From Buddleja alternifolia (lineage: Eukaryota; Streptophyta; Magnoliopsida; Lamiales; Scrophulariaceae): 64,000 bases of DNA. The stretch's first letter is position 1. The number at the start of each line of letters is the position of its first letter. The position numbers were made by a program, and so were the translations under genes. The stretch is from assembly GCA_019426215.1 (NCBI GenBank), contig CM033406.1:5409001-5473000 (forward strand). The letters are read 5' to 3'. A model generated the notes under the pieces. The model was not told where the DNA came from. It did no database searches and saw nothing but the letters and a program-made list of their open reading frames with translations. This document shows positions 1-12,124 of this stretch, one piece after another.

Positions 1-2514
1 CTATCTATGAATCGATCTGGATAATCCTCTATCCGGTTTGACAATACCGTGACTCTCATTTGATTGGACACGTGAACAAAGGGTTTATACGTATACGAAA
101 TTTACAAGTGGAACGTTGTTAGAAATTTCATGTTAGATGTTTTGATGATGACAATTAGGACTTTGTGTTAGACCCCAAAATATGTAAGTTTGATTTTAGT
201 AGAAAATTTGTATAAGTTTTGAAGCGTTAGTTTTGTAATAGGCCTATTAGGCTTTGTTTTATTTTTACTTTAGATTGTTAGGCTAAGTAGTCTTAGGCTG
301 AGCGTCTGATAATTTCTGAGTGAGTTTATCAGTAGTAAAGTTCGAAGACTCAAGCACCTGATTTCTGAAAGAAGATAAAAGTCTCCAAGCGTCCAATTGA
401 CCAGCTACATCAAGCGTTTCCTTATGGGACAGAAGTAATTTCACCTGAATTTATTTCTAAGACCAGAAGGAGTTTAATGCAAATATTCTCAAAGCATTAA
501 GTACCAACGGGTATTTAATTCAAATGCATTAAATGCTGATAAGAGCATTAAATGCGATAAGCACTTTCAGACGTACGGAGAAGCCACCCTATTGGACTGT
601 CAACTATCTCAGACTGCAGCACCAACTTTTGTGCAGCAGATTTTCAGGAAAAAGGACAAAAGTTGTTCACTCGCGGAAGTGAGAGACATGCGCATGTGCA
701 TGTGTCAAACAGACACTTTCTCCAAGAATGCCTATAAATAGGACTTCAACAACAAGCCAAACATAGATAAAGTCGAATTGCTGCTGCATTGAAGTCTCAT
801 TCCTTACAATCTCAGAAAAGCCAAAACTTTCAAGAAAATATTCTCTTTGCTTTTCTTCATATCCTGAGACAGTCAACCCAATATCTCAAACATTCTTTTC
901 AAAGAAACCACTTTCCTACTGAGATATTTTCAAATTGTTTGAACTTCATCAAAATCAAACAAACCGTCTTAGAAAAACCCATCCAAGCCTCGCGATCTGT
1001 GTGAAGTCGAAGTTGGATATTTGCATTATTTCTGGGTGAAAGAAGCAAGGAGATTGAAGTGATTTGGAGCAGAAATCTGTGTGATCCAGGAGCTCAAGTC
1101 ATCGACATCTATCTCTCCCTATTGTGTAGAAGATTCTGTGTGATTCTTTGAGAATCACTTTAGTGGATTGCCTCCAAGTGTTCAAGGAGAAGAAGGACGT
1201 AGTTGGGATTACATCACCCAACGAACCTTACAAATATTGTGTTATTCACTTTTCAGTCAATTCTTTCATATCATATCATTGCATAAATTGATTAAGAAAA
1301 ATACAATCAAACGCCAAGCAACTAAGAAACTTCCCATGACGCTAAAGCTTTCAAAAGAAGACTAGAAAAATCATTCCGCTGTGCTAACACTGATTAAAGA
1401 ACTGAACGCTTAAACCCACTCGGTCAAAGTATTCAAATCTTGAAGTCTAAGTTAACTCCCTAAAAACAGTCTTCATCAGACGCTTAACCTAAGCGTCTAT
1501 ATTTCTAAGTAAACGCTCAGTCAAGCGTTCACATTTCAAGCGTCCAAAATCTTTTTAATACAAAACCTTTTTGGAGTCGAAAAAGACTTCAGGGTCTATT
1601 CAAACCCCCCCCCCCCCTTTCTAGACCCTTTCGTATGCCATTTGGGACCAACAAACGTTGTGGAATGATCCATTCATTCAATTTCGTTTGGGCTACGAAG
1701 TCGGCCACGTGACAGGCTAGGTGTAACTCACTTCCTTTAGATTTCTCTCATTTCCGAACGAAACAAGCCTAAAGAGTCGCGCTAAAGGATTGATAAAGAA
1801 AAATAAAAGGATTTTCTATTTGGAACTAGGAGATTTAATTTATAGGATAAATTAAATGTGATTAATTAATTGCTCATTAGATGAGATAATTAATTATAAA
1901 GATAAGGTTAATTATCAATTAATTTCTCATAGAAATAAATTGATAAATTAATTTATCTAATTAATTTGGTTATTTAATTAATTTAGTTTTTTTTTATATA
2001 ATAAATAATTAATTAAAACATGCGACGAGCTGGACCAAATAAGGGGCATCCAACTCATAGGCTCTAAACTATTATCTTGGTCAGTAAGTCAATTGATATT
2101 AAATACATCACTTAAAAGACTTTTGACCTAGATGAACATAAAAAGCTTTCACAACTCTCCTAGAAAGAAAAAGAAAAAATCCTCCCTCTCTCTCACACAC
2201 ATTAGCCGTCGGTCAAGGAGAAAGAAAAAGGAAAAAAATCCGTCAATCAATCCGCGTGATAATTTAGAGACAGCGTAAGTTCGTTGTTCGGATCAGACTT
2301 CAAGAAAACCTCAAAGATTTCGAGAAGCCTGGATTATACGAGGATTGCAGACTTCAACACTTCATCAACACGAAACTTGGAAGAAGGATCGGGTTCTCCA
2401 ACCACCTCGCTTCAACGGGTAAGTTTTAGCGAGCTTTTCTGATTCATATATGCCAATTGAGATGATACTGTGAGTAAATTTTATTCCGCTGCATATTTTT
2501 CGTGAAACCCAACA
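1..2514 (+). mobile_element. Old LTR, plus orientation, split by a solo LTR
   Basis: This is the distal part of a Copia-type LTR present as 1-116 and 1659-2514, with the middle occupied by the solo LTR at 117-1653. Read as reverse complement it is homologous to the LTRs at 9010-10318 and 10319-12124. Shared blocks include the actctttaggttcgtttc region, the segment around aatgaatggatcattccac, and a terminal block with ccgctgcat followed by the end cccaaca at 2514. No primer-binding site follows the 3' end, so it is a solo LTR or the 3' LTR of an element lying left of the window. Its start is outside the window. Confidence 0.75.
117..1653 (+). mobile_element. Solo LTR with exact 5-bp target duplication
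   Basis: A 1537-bp unit starts TGTTAGAAAT and ends GGGACCAACA. It is flanked by the identical pentamer AACGT at 112-116 and 1654-1658, and the surrounding older LTR resumes seamlessly. TG...CA ends plus a 5-bp duplication with no internal coding region are the mark of a solo LTR left by LTR-LTR recombination. A TATA-like ctataaatag lies near 731 and a C13-14 tract near the 3' end. The layout resembles SIRE-type Copia LTRs, but the lineage is a guess. Confidence 0.85.
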
Positions 2515-3002
2515 GATACTCTAAAAACAATCAAGATAAAAGGATTCAAAGGAACTAACGATGAACTCGATATTGTGAAGTATATACTCAAATTTTGTAA
2601 AGTATTAGAATACCCGAACATCTCCCTGTCGGAAGAAAAATGAGACAATAAAATTGACATGAGATCGTCGTATCACGAAAAAATCACTAAGATGGTGAAT
2701 TATGAAATTACCTCCTATAAATTACGTGTATTAGTTTCCAATTATTAGAAATTTGTAGACTTCTACAAGCTAGTGATCCATTATTAAAAAAACATCATGC
2801 ATGTTTTACTGCATTATAGTGAATCAAAAGTGCTGCTCACAAAATTTATTTAATTTTCCACATCAATGATCAATATCATCTCAAACAACATCCATTGCAT
2901 CAACATACCGCTAATAATATCATCGTATTTGGTACCCGTCTATTGTAACATGAACTAACATATTCCAATTAATTTTCCCTAACAGACGCTAAACTATTAG
3001 TA
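2515..3002. other. Unassigned AT-rich stretch
   Basis: About 490 bp between the old LTR and the Copia fragment. I see no open frame, no terminal repeat and no RNA gene. It is probably older decayed repeat DNA. Confidence 0.5.
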
Positions 3003-3858
3003 TGTTGGATATTGGGTGAATATTGTGTATGTATGAAAAGTGTGTGAACACCTCTTTTGGGTACGAAATTCGAACACCACAAGTATCGAGAATACTAAAT
3101 ATTATTGGATAATATTATTCTACTCCGGGAGTAGATGAGGTTAGCATTTCGAATTTCTCGATTCGGAATTGAAACGAATGAGAAATTAATTGCTATTGTT
3201 GGATGTTTGAATGTGAATATCCCACTTTGGATATAAACCATAAGGTGGACCGGACCGAACCTCGGACCACGGACTCGAGCTCGGGTCTGGGTTCGGGTCC
3301 GGGATCGGGCTGGTACACGGGCCGTGGGCCGTGACTGGGCTTGGTGGTCGTTGGACTAAATATATTCTTTTTGGGCAAAATTTAGAATTAAATTAACTTG
3401 GGCCCAGTTAATTATTTTCTTCTTTTAGGCCAATAAGAATTAATTTAGGCTCATTTCTTTTCCAAAGAAATCAGGCAGCCCAGCAGAAGGTTGAATTACA
3501 TTTGAAACGTTTCATTTGTAAAGTTGTCAGAAATTGAAAGATTCTTGATGCTAAATTTGAAACGTTTGAATTTATAAGTGAAAAACATTTCACTTTAAAA
3601 GTGGTAAGGGAAAAACATTTCACTTTAAAAGTGGTAAGTGAAATGTTTTTCACTTTAAAAGTATAAGTGAAATGTTTCACTTTTAAAAGTGGTTAGTGAA
3701 AACGTTTCATTTCTCCAATTTTCTCCTATATAAAGAGTCTCACATATGAATGAAAAGATAAGAAGACGAACACACACAAATCAGAAATCATTTCTGCATT
3801 TTAAGCATTCTACATACATCACATCAGTGAGAGTTCTTGAGCAAAATAAGTTCGTGGA
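3003..3858 (+). other. Probable LTR/leader region of the Copia fragment
   Basis: The stretch begins TGTTGGATATTG and precedes a Copia gag. It has a promoter-like ctatataaag near 3725, followed by a purine-rich leader. It also holds a GC-rich block (about 3250-3335) and a tandem array at 3576-3709. I cannot find a tRNA-Met primer site (TGGTATCAGA), and there is no second LTR for comparison, so the LTR assignment is an inference from position. Confidence 0.35.
3576..3709. repeat. 30-bp tandem array with palindromic units
   Basis: About four and a half imperfect copies of a roughly 30-bp unit, aagtgaaaaacatttcact followed by ttaaaagtggt. Each unit contains aagtgaaa and its reverse complement tttcactt, so the array can form hairpins. 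It lies about 20-150 bp upstream of the TATA-like motif near 3725. Confidence 0.8.
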
Positions 3859-5050
3859 GTGTTGTTCCTGAAGTGGTTCAATTACAGTACGGTAATTCAG
3901 ACACGAGCTGAAAGGACAACTCCTATTGTACCACCGGTTAATCTGGTTATCCCGGCGCAAGCTGAAAGGCCATCGAAGTTCAGCGGGGCTGACTTCAAAC
4001 GTTGGCAACAAAAGATGCTTTTTTACTTAACTACTTTGAACCTGGCGAGGTTCTTACGGGAAGACGCCCCGTCTATCCCTAAAGATTCTGATGATGTTCA
4101 GCTGAGAACGGCGTATGATGCCTGGATACACTGTGATTTCCTTTGCAGGAATTACGTGCTCAGTGGTTTGGACGATTCCCTTTACAGCATTTATCTGTCC
4201 ATGAAAACCTCGAAAGACCTCTGGGAGGCATTAGATAAGAAGTACAGAACCGAGGACGCTGGACTGAAGAAGTTCATGGTCGCGAAGTTCTTAGACTTCA
4301 AAATGGTGGACTCTAAGTCCGTGACAAGCCAAATCCAAGAGCTTCAGATTATCATACATGAAGTTCATGCCGAGGGAATGGCTTTAAGTGAGTTTCAAGT
4401 GGGGTCTGTGATTGAAAAATTACCGCCCTCATAGAATGAATTCAAGAATTACCTAAGGCATAAACGAAAGGAGATGAGCTTAGAAGAGTTGGTTGTCAGA
4501 CTCAGAATTGAGGGAGACAACCGGGCTTCTATCAAGAGGGCTCCTGATCAAGCAATGGCAAACGTCATTGAAGTTTCGAAAAGTTCTAACCGGAAAAGGA
4601 AGTTCCATGGGAAGTTCCAGGCCCAGAAAAATCAAACTGGGAAAAGAAAGCCAAAACTGGGTAACGGCGATGACAGTGGTTGCTATAAGTGCGGTCGTAC
4701 TGGTCATTGGTCTAGAGACTGTAGAGATCCCAAGAAAAATAATAATCAGTCTCGAAAGAAAGGTTCTGGCAAGAACAAAGGCAAGAACCAGGTTCAGAAC
4801 AGGGTTCAGAACCAGGTGCAACAACAGGCACACCTAGCTGTTGATGATGTCTTGGGCATCAACGAGATGATTGATGACCTATCAAATAAACAGGTGCCAA
4901 TCGATCTTAAATATCTTGATCTCACTGCCGTCGTGTTCGAAGCCAACTTGGTGGACAACCCGAAGGAGTGGTTCATAGATACTGGGGCTACTCGCCACAT
5001 CTGTTCCGACAGAGATGCTTTTTTGTCCTATTCCCCAACTGATGGACGGA
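3859..5050 (+). pseudogene. Ty1/Copia gag-protease fragment
   Basis: The gag is a UBN2-type Copia nucleocapsid precursor that would package retrotransposon RNA. The first piece (to 4434) carries PSKFSGADFKRWQQKMLFY and the block DLWEALDKKY. An in-frame TAG after KLPPS interrupts it, and the same frame continues in 4474-5050. The second piece has a CCHC zinc knuckle (CYKCGRTGHWSRDC) near residues 69-82, a basic QNRVQNQVQ linker, and the start of the aspartic protease (WFIDTGATRHIC). Homology is lost just after the protease motif at about 5040-5050, and no integrase, reverse transcriptase or 3' LTR follows. This is a 3'-truncated, stop-containing remnant. Early frame residues (from a non-ATG start) may belong to the leader. 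Confidence 0.85.
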
Positions 5051-5340
5051 GATTGTGATTCAAAGGAATCTTTATGTAAGGCCCATGTATTATCACAGGA
5101 AAAGGTTTTTCTTGGGTCAAATTTTTTCACACATATTTCCATCATTTCAACCAACGCATATAGGTACGAAAGGACAATCAAGATCCATTTAGACTCGTAG
5201 AAAAACACTACAAAAAAAATATTATTAAAATATTATCAAGTAATAATCTAAAGGGATAATTACATCATGACCCCCTCACAATGGGCACAATTACAGATTA
5301 CCCCCCCCCCCCAACATTTTTTTATTACTCATACCCCCTC
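5051..5340. other. Unassigned repeat-like junction sequence
   Basis: AT-rich DNA between two truncated retroelements. It holds a CACTACAAAAAAA run at 5207 and a stretch starting ataattacatcatgacccc that leads into a C13 tract near 5300. It looks like a small non-coding repeat that replaced the ends of both neighbours. I cannot assign a family. Confidence 0.4.
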
Positions 5341-6582
5341 TAGTTACTAAGGGCAGTAGTGTTGAACCTTTGTATATACTCTTGTAATGGTTTATAGATC
5401 CCATGGTGCATGTTAAACAAACTCAAGGATATCTTCAGGTACTTCTTGCTACCAGCAAACCGGTACAGGAACATTAAGCTAAACTCCTTAAAAGAGTTGA
5501 TGGAATTAGGAGCCAGCTGATTAAACCACTGTTGCGCAGCTCACATTAAGGTTGTCAGGAACAGGCGACATTACACCACGTCGAAATATTGATGCAATAG
5601 TGCACAATTTTCAAACTTCCATAAGTGCTCTCTGGGATCTGACGTGTCGTCATACTCTAACATGTTTGGAGCATGAAAGTTGTTAGGTAACTCATCAACG
5701 AGCTCGCGGAGACGAAAAAGAACCCCACTTGGCGGGTTAGGCACATTTCCTCTAAGACGTGTCATCTCCCTCATTTTCTCCCTCATGTCCTCAAATCTTT
5801 CCACCAGATTAACTTGAGGTTGCAAAGCACTTCCATAACCTTGACTTCCTAGCCGTGGGAGATTACTCCTCATCTCAAGAGCGTTTGATCCTCAGATGCC
5901 ATAATGGACCTCTCTTTCACCAACTGGAAGGCTAGGGTTGCCCTGATGAACTTGTGAAATCATCAGCGGCGGGCTAAATGTAATAGCTTGCTGGTGAAAA
6001 GGAACCCCTGGGATTGCAAGCGGGAAAACTAATGGAATTGCTGGTGGAAAAGTCGATGGGACTACCAACAGAATAGTCCCTAGCTCATATGCTCTGATTT
6101 GAGGGCCACTACCTAGAGAGTTAACATCATGGCATTCGCAAACAAGCGTCCCTACTGGTCAGCTGACGGTGGGGTGATTTCCTTAGACAACATGCTGGGT
6201 GGTACTTGAGAAGGCATGGAGCGTATCACTCCAGGAATTTTCTCCCTAGAATGTGAATCCTCCCTCAAGATGACCCTAAGGCCTAGCGGTGGAGAAATAG
6301 GCTCAAGAGTTTCTTGAATCATCATTGGCACGGCCCGAAAATAGCAGAACCAGAGAGTGCGCGAGTCACCGGGGGCTGAACTATGTACCTCCTGTACTCT
6401 TACAAACGCAATTAGTTGACTTACATGCCTAGTTTCTTGAGAATTAGGTAGCGGTGGAGAAACTACAATGGCATGCTACTCCATTGCTGGGGATTCAGTG
6501 GAGAAAATAAAACTGGCAGCGGCGGTTGCGATGAGATCGGCCCAGATATTGCTGAAACAATACTTCCTTCAAGACTTGTCAT
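5341..6582 (-). pseudogene. Ty3/Gypsy (Tat-type) gag fragment
   Basis: Reading leftward from an ATG at 6582, about 45 bp inside the primer site, the frame is broken repeatedly. The best piece (5873-5571) holds NMLEYDDTSDPREHLWKFEN. This is continued by AAQQWFNQLAPNSINSFKEF and LQEYIQRFN down to about 5355. This is the retrotransposon gag capsid domain typical of Tat-lineage Gypsy elements. Homology stops abruptly at about 5340, so the nucleocapsid and all of pol are missing. The upstream 6582-5880 segment is proline-rich and full of stops. Confidence 0.8.
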
Positions 6583-6608
6583 TGTAACTCATGTCTTTTT
6601 GCTCAAAA

Positions 6609-6626
6609 TTTCCCATAGACGCGCCA
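6609..6626 (-). other. Gypsy primer-binding region
   Basis: On the minus strand, TGGCGCGTCTATGGGA lies two bases inside the LTR end. It resembles the TGGCGCC... primer site typical of Tat/Athila elements and fixes the orientation of the element as minus. Confidence 0.65.
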
Positions 6627-6628
6627 CT

Positions 6629-7151
6629 TGATGCGGTTTGATTTTTACACCAAGAAATTCGATAAACGCAAAGATAATTTTTCTTTTGATGTTAAACTAG
6701 AAATGATTTTTATGATTAAAAATATTTAAGAAAAGTAAAGAGAAAGAACAAAGAAGAACAAAGTGATAGGACTTTATTATTCTTTTGAGAGAAAAGATAC
6801 AAGTGATAACTCTGTTTTTTGTTGAAGTGATATGATGACCTAAATTTACAAAACTCCTTCCTCTTATAGCCTAAGTGGTCGTCCACTTCCCCTCTCCCCT
6901 AGTCAAAGTGGTCTCTTTGGTAGTTGAGGAGAAAAGGAAGCAACCCCTTGACTTTAGGGATATATATTGACTAAATATTTGGTTTGATTTATTTTCATCT
7001 TCTTATCAGCTCTACTATGAGGCCTTCAACCCTGCTATCTTCAACCTTTCCTTATAGCCTTCCCTTTAGGTAGCCCATGAGCTCTCCTTAAATTCTCAAG
7101 GCCCAATCCTTCCAGGACCAATAGTAGAAAGTGATATTTACGCCCACATCA
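6629..7151 (-). mobile_element. 5' LTR of minus-strand Tat-type Gypsy
   Basis: A 523-bp unit bounded by inverted termini TGATG and CATCA, directly followed on the minus strand by the primer site and gag. Size and ends fit a Tat-type LTR. No matching 3' LTR exists in the window because the element is truncated at about 5340. I could not confirm a target duplication. Confidence 0.75.
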
Positions 7152-8710
7152 GAAAAGATCATGCGTGACATCCATTTTAATCTCATTTATCTGTATTTAT
7201 TGCAAAATAGGTTGGGCATTATATTTATTAAGCTAATCAACAATGAAGCACTGATTAGATTTAAAAGCAGCACAAAGACAATGCTCATGCAACTAAAATA
7301 AATAACGTTAATCAAAAAATTGCTCAACCAGTCACAACACAAAATCAATGAGACACTATTTAAAAGAAAAGTATCGCGCAAATAAATCTTATAATACTCA
7401 AAACAAGACCACAAATCAATATATACAAATTCACTGTGAACAATTCATAATGCAGAATTAAAAAAACAACCAAAAGCATCCAAAAAGGTTTCCATGAAGA
7501 CCAAAACACACTCATCACTATTCTAATTTTCTTATGCAAGAGCTTATTCGGCTCATCCATTTCCTCCACCTCCTCTGCACCAAAGAAAAGATTAGCACAT
7601 TGCATCCCATTAAACAAATAATAAAAAATATGTCAATCAACCTTCATCAGACAACCCGCAAGAAACCATGCTAGATCGATTTGTCTCAACCACCTTGGCA
7701 ACTTTAAAGTCAACAATGGACGACTCTTTTTTGATAGACAATTCTAAATCATTAACACCCTGAACAATAGATTTTCCATTTTTTGGATGCTTAATACCAT
7801 CTAAATTTGAAACAATATTAGATATACCATCCTCGGCCCCCAAAATAGCAATCATCACATACTGAATACGATCCCCATCGTTTTGGATCAGCTTCTTCAT
7901 TCTAACAACCATAGTATACCTCTCCCTGTCAATACTTTGGCACACGCTCCGCAAAAATTGTACATTTACCTGCAACCCAAAAAATACGCATACTAAGCTG
8001 AACAACACACAATATAAGAGAAAATACTCACCAAATAGATACAATAACTAAAATATCGGTAGCAAATCTCATTAAAGAAAAGATAGCATGGTTCTCATCA
8101 ATCTTTAATAATTTATCAACAAGATCACCAAAAACACTGGCATCAATTTCTCCTGACGAATCAAACAATTTCATCGCAAACATTAGCCTACACAATCAAT
8201 TACTGGACTCACAAAAGACTAATTACATATTTTACAAAAGGAATACCCAACACATTTAAACATACTTCCAATTTTGTTAAAAGAACCGGTATGAAAAAAA
8301 AAGTAACCTTGGAGTGGCAACTCGAATTTCATTACATCGATTACAGCAGAATTCCCAGCCAACCTCAGCAATAGTTCCAGATATACAATGGTCATACAAT
8401 ATATCAAAACACCGCTGACTAAAATCTGCTATTTTCGCCTGAACCTCCACCTTAAACTTTATCCCCTGAAGAATAATCAAATAAAACTGACCAAATTAAA
8501 GACACATTACAAGGAAAGTAAAAAATGGGAACATCCGCAACATCAAGGAGAGAAGCGATAAAAGACTACTCCCTCTTTACGAACGGTTCTTCAGCTCGGG
8601 ACTTTGAAAAATATTCTTTAGCCGCAACAATATCCATCAAAAACTCCCTGCTAGTCTGTCTCCTACAATCACAAAACAATCACAAAATTTATGTGAAAGC
8701 TCAGATTTAT
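7152..8710 (-). pseudogene. Intron-containing fragment of an unrecognised cellular gene
   Basis: Not a retroelement frame. Read on the minus strand there are exon-like blocks with splice signals. About 8673-8560 encodes RQTSREFLMDIVAAKEYFSK. About 8460-8300 encodes KIADFSQRCFDILYDH. About 8185-8035 encodes LFDSSGEIDASVFGDLVDKL. 7970-7640 encodes FLRSVCQSIDRERYTMVVRM. About 7574-7460 encodes EEVEEMDEPNKLLHKKIRI. Acceptors such as ttgattgtgtag and tttgggttgcag, and the donor TTTG|gtgagtatt, are visible. The second and third blocks join in frame (CCAAG|GCTAATG), whereas the third-to-fourth junction is one base out of frame, and a TAG interrupts the first block. The helical, leucine-rich character suggests an ARM/HEAT-like or other all-alpha protein, but I do not recognise the family. 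It could be a decayed host gene or a fragment duplicated by a transposon. Confidence 0.5.
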
Positions 8711-10318
8711 CACATATTCGACTGACACTCCCATGTCAAAGCTGAGATTGTACAACTATTTCAAGTTTTCATTATCCACTAAAGACTTCATGTCACTTGT
8801 GAACTAATTAAGTAATCAAGATCAATCTCTCTAGTGCCTTTCTTCCTATCTCATAGGAAGTAGAGAGATTGCACTGAATACAGGGACAAACACTTTACAC
8901 TACTTACATATGCTAATAAGATTCATGTGAAAACAAAGATAATGTCTTTTATTATAAATAGAATAAGTCATTTACAAGTGGAATGTCCTATACAATCTAT
9001 CCTCTATGGTGTTGGATTTCATGAAAAAATACACAGCGGAATAAAATTACCCATAGTATCATCTCAATTTTAGATGAATCAAAAAAGCTCGTTAAAACTT
9101 ACCCGTTGAAGCGAGCTGGTTGGAGAAATCGATCCTTCTTGCAAGTTTCGATTTGATGAAGTGGTGAAATCTCCAATCCTCGTATAATCCAGTCTTCTCA
9201 AAATCCTTGAGGTTTTCTTGAAATTTGATCTAAGCAACGAACTGATGATGTCGCTAAATTATCACACGGATTGATTGACAAAAAAAATTCCCTTTATTTC
9301 CTTGTTGACCGACGACCAGTGTGTTAGGAGAGAGGGAGGAGTTTTTCATTTTCTTTCTAGGAGAGTTGTGAAAGTTATGTTATTCATCTAGGTCAAAAGT
9401 CTTTTAAGTGATGTATTTAGTATCACTTGACTTATTGTCCAAGACAAGAGTCTAGAGCCCATGTTGGGCATCCCAAGTGGATGCCCAACTAGCCCATATG
9501 AGGCGTCCAAACGGATGCCCTTTATGTGGTCCGGCTCATTTCTTATTTTAATTAATTCTCTATTATTTAATTAATTATTTATTATATCCAATAAACTAAT
9601 TAATGAATGAATTAACTAAATTAATTAGATAAATTAATTCATTAGTTTATTTCCACGAGAAATTAATTAATAATTAATCTTATCATTATAATTAATCATC
9701 TCATCTAATAAGCAATTAATTAATCACATTTAATTTATCCCATAAATTAAATGTCCTAGTTCCAAATAGAAAAATCCTTTTATTTTTCTTTATCAATCCT
9801 TTAGTGGACTCATTAGGTTCGTTTCGTTTAGCAATGAGAGGAATCCAAAGGAAGTGAGTCACACCTAGCCAGTCATGTGACCCACTTTTTAGCCCAAACA
9901 AAATCTAATGAATGGATCATTCCACAACCTCCCAATCGTAAATACCGTATACGTATAAAACCTTTGTTCACATGTCCTAGTCAAGTGAGAGTCATGGTAT
10001 TGTCAAACTCACTGAACTTGACCATATGTATTAATTATAAGAATCCGAGATCATTGAGTTCGATTTCGTGCCTCGCACAATCGACTCTATTGCGTTGGTC
10101 AAAGACTTTGATCTCTATTATCTATAATCACATAGGACACTTTCTCATTCACTTATGAGAGAACAAATCTCATATTAGTTATCAGCTAAGACTACCACTT
10201 GCCCATCAAGCTGCATTTCAAGGTCGACCTCACCAACGGGTGAATTAGGTCTAACTACTCTGGTGACGAACTTAACGTCACAAGTGTATCCTCCGCCTGA
10301 TACTTCAGGACATAGGTT
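8711..10318 (-). mobile_element. LTR pieces in permuted order (tail then head)
   Basis: 8711-9009 matches the right-hand end of the LTR at 10319-12124 (compare 11795-12102) and stops at cctctatgg. 9010-10318 starts TGTTGGATTTCATG and matches the left-hand part of the same LTR family up to gatacttcagg, where LTR 10319-12124 interrupts it. The two pieces are therefore in the wrong order for one LTR. They imply two copies, or a tandem LTR-LTR arrangement with a deletion at the joint. No coding sequence is present. Confidence 0.7.
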
Positions 10319-12124
10319 TGTTGGGATTCGCATAAAAACTCATAAACGCAGCGGAAGGTTTTCAAAAAACTTAATAAAAACCCAAAGTGTTTCTCTAATT
10401 GCATAATTGAATCTAAAAACCGATTTAATGAATAAATTCAACTTACCCACTGAAGCGAGATGGTAGGAGAATCCAATTCTTCTTCAAAACTTTAGATTGA
10501 TGAACTTCTTGAATTCTTCAATTCTCGTGTTCTTCAAGTCTTGAATTCTTGAAGTTGATTGTAGATGAATCCAACAACGAATCATGTTGCCTCTAAATTA
10601 TCACGCGCAAATTGATGACGAAAAATTCCCTTCTTTTCTCTATATGGGCGACAGTTATGTGTATAGAGAGGGGAGGATATTTTTCCTTTTTCTATTCTTT
10701 GGAGAGTTACAACAGATGTAATTCAATTATTGTCTAGGTTAAAGTCAAGAGAAGTCTCTTATACCAACTATCAAAAAAAAAAAAAAGTCTCTTATACCTC
10801 AATAACTTATTGACCAAGACAAAACAAAAGAGACCACTTTGATCATCCAACTAGCCCTAATGGGGACGCCCCACATGGGGCCCCAGATTTCTTCTTTTGC
10901 TTTGTTAATTAATTCTTTGTTCAATTAATTATTTATTTTATACAATAAATAAATATATTAATTAAATAATAGAATTAATTAGATAAATTAATTCATTAAT
11001 ATATTTCTCTAAGAAATTAATTAATAATTGATCTTATCCTTTTAATTAATTACCTTATCCAATAAGCAATTAATTAATTATTTATTTAACTTATCCAATA
11101 AATTAAATCTCTCCAAAGTAAAATAGAAAATAGAAAATAGAAAATCCTTTTCAATTTTCTTCATCAATTCTTTAGCGCGACTCTTTAGGTTTGTTTCATT
11201 TGGCAATGAGAGAAAACCAAAGGAAGTGGGTAACACCTAGCCAGTCACGTGGCCCACTTCGTAGCCCAAATGAAATATGAATGAATGGATCATTCCACAA
11301 CCTTCCAATCGTAAATACCATATATGTATAAACCCTTTGTTCACGTTCCCCGGTCAAATGAGAGTCATGGTTATGTCAAACTCACTGGACTTGACCATAT
11401 GTATAAATTATAACAATACGAGATCATTGAGATCGATTTGGTGCCTAGCACAATCGTCTCTTTTACTTTGGCCAAAGACTTTGATCTCTATTTATCTATA
11501 ATTACATAGGGTACATTCTCATTCACTTATGAGAGAACAAATCCCATGTTAGATGTTTGCTAAGACTACCACTAACGGGTGGTGAATTAGGTCTAACTGC
11601 TCTAGTGAAAGACTTGACTTCACAAGTGCATCTTCAATCTGATACTTCAGGTCAAAGGTTCACATATACTTATTACGCATAATCAGTTCTGTCATTGACA
11701 ATCACAGAGTGAAAACCCATGTGACAGAACTGATGCAAGTCGTGTTCGAGTATATCAGTTCTACTGATGTGCCTACAGTCTTAAGTTCCCACCATCACAT
11801 GGTGTTCGAATGGCACTCGCATGTCAAAGCTAAGATTGTACAAGTATTCGAAGTCTATATTTGCTCATTAAAGACTTCATATTACTTGCAAACTAGTTTT
11901 AGTAATCAAGGTCGATCTCTTTAGTGCCATTCTTCCTATCCTATAGGAAGTAGAGGGATCGCACTGAAAACGTGGACAAAATGTTTTACACAACTTATAG
12001 ATGCAGATAAAAATTAAGTGAAAACTAAATAATGCCTTTTGTTATAAATAAGATTTAAGTTCAATACAAGATGGATTCCCTATTCATACTATCCTCTATG
12101 GTATCTGAGGGCATAATCCTAACA
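10319..12124 (-). mobile_element. 3' LTR of minus-strand Copia C
   Basis: An 1806-bp LTR with ends TGTTGGGATT and AATCCTAACA. On its right lies the minus-strand polypurine tract and then the Copia pol, so it is the 3' LTR. It is the same broad family as the LTRs at 1-2514, 9010-10318 and 34337-35996, but clearly a different subfamily from the last. At 10752-10798 it contains a 14-bp direct repeat around a short A-tail. Confidence 0.8.

Noticed and set aside
5207..5219. CACTACAAAAAAA as a CACTA transposon end
   Set aside because: Only one end is visible, there is no 3-bp duplication, and I found no subterminal repeats, so it may be chance.
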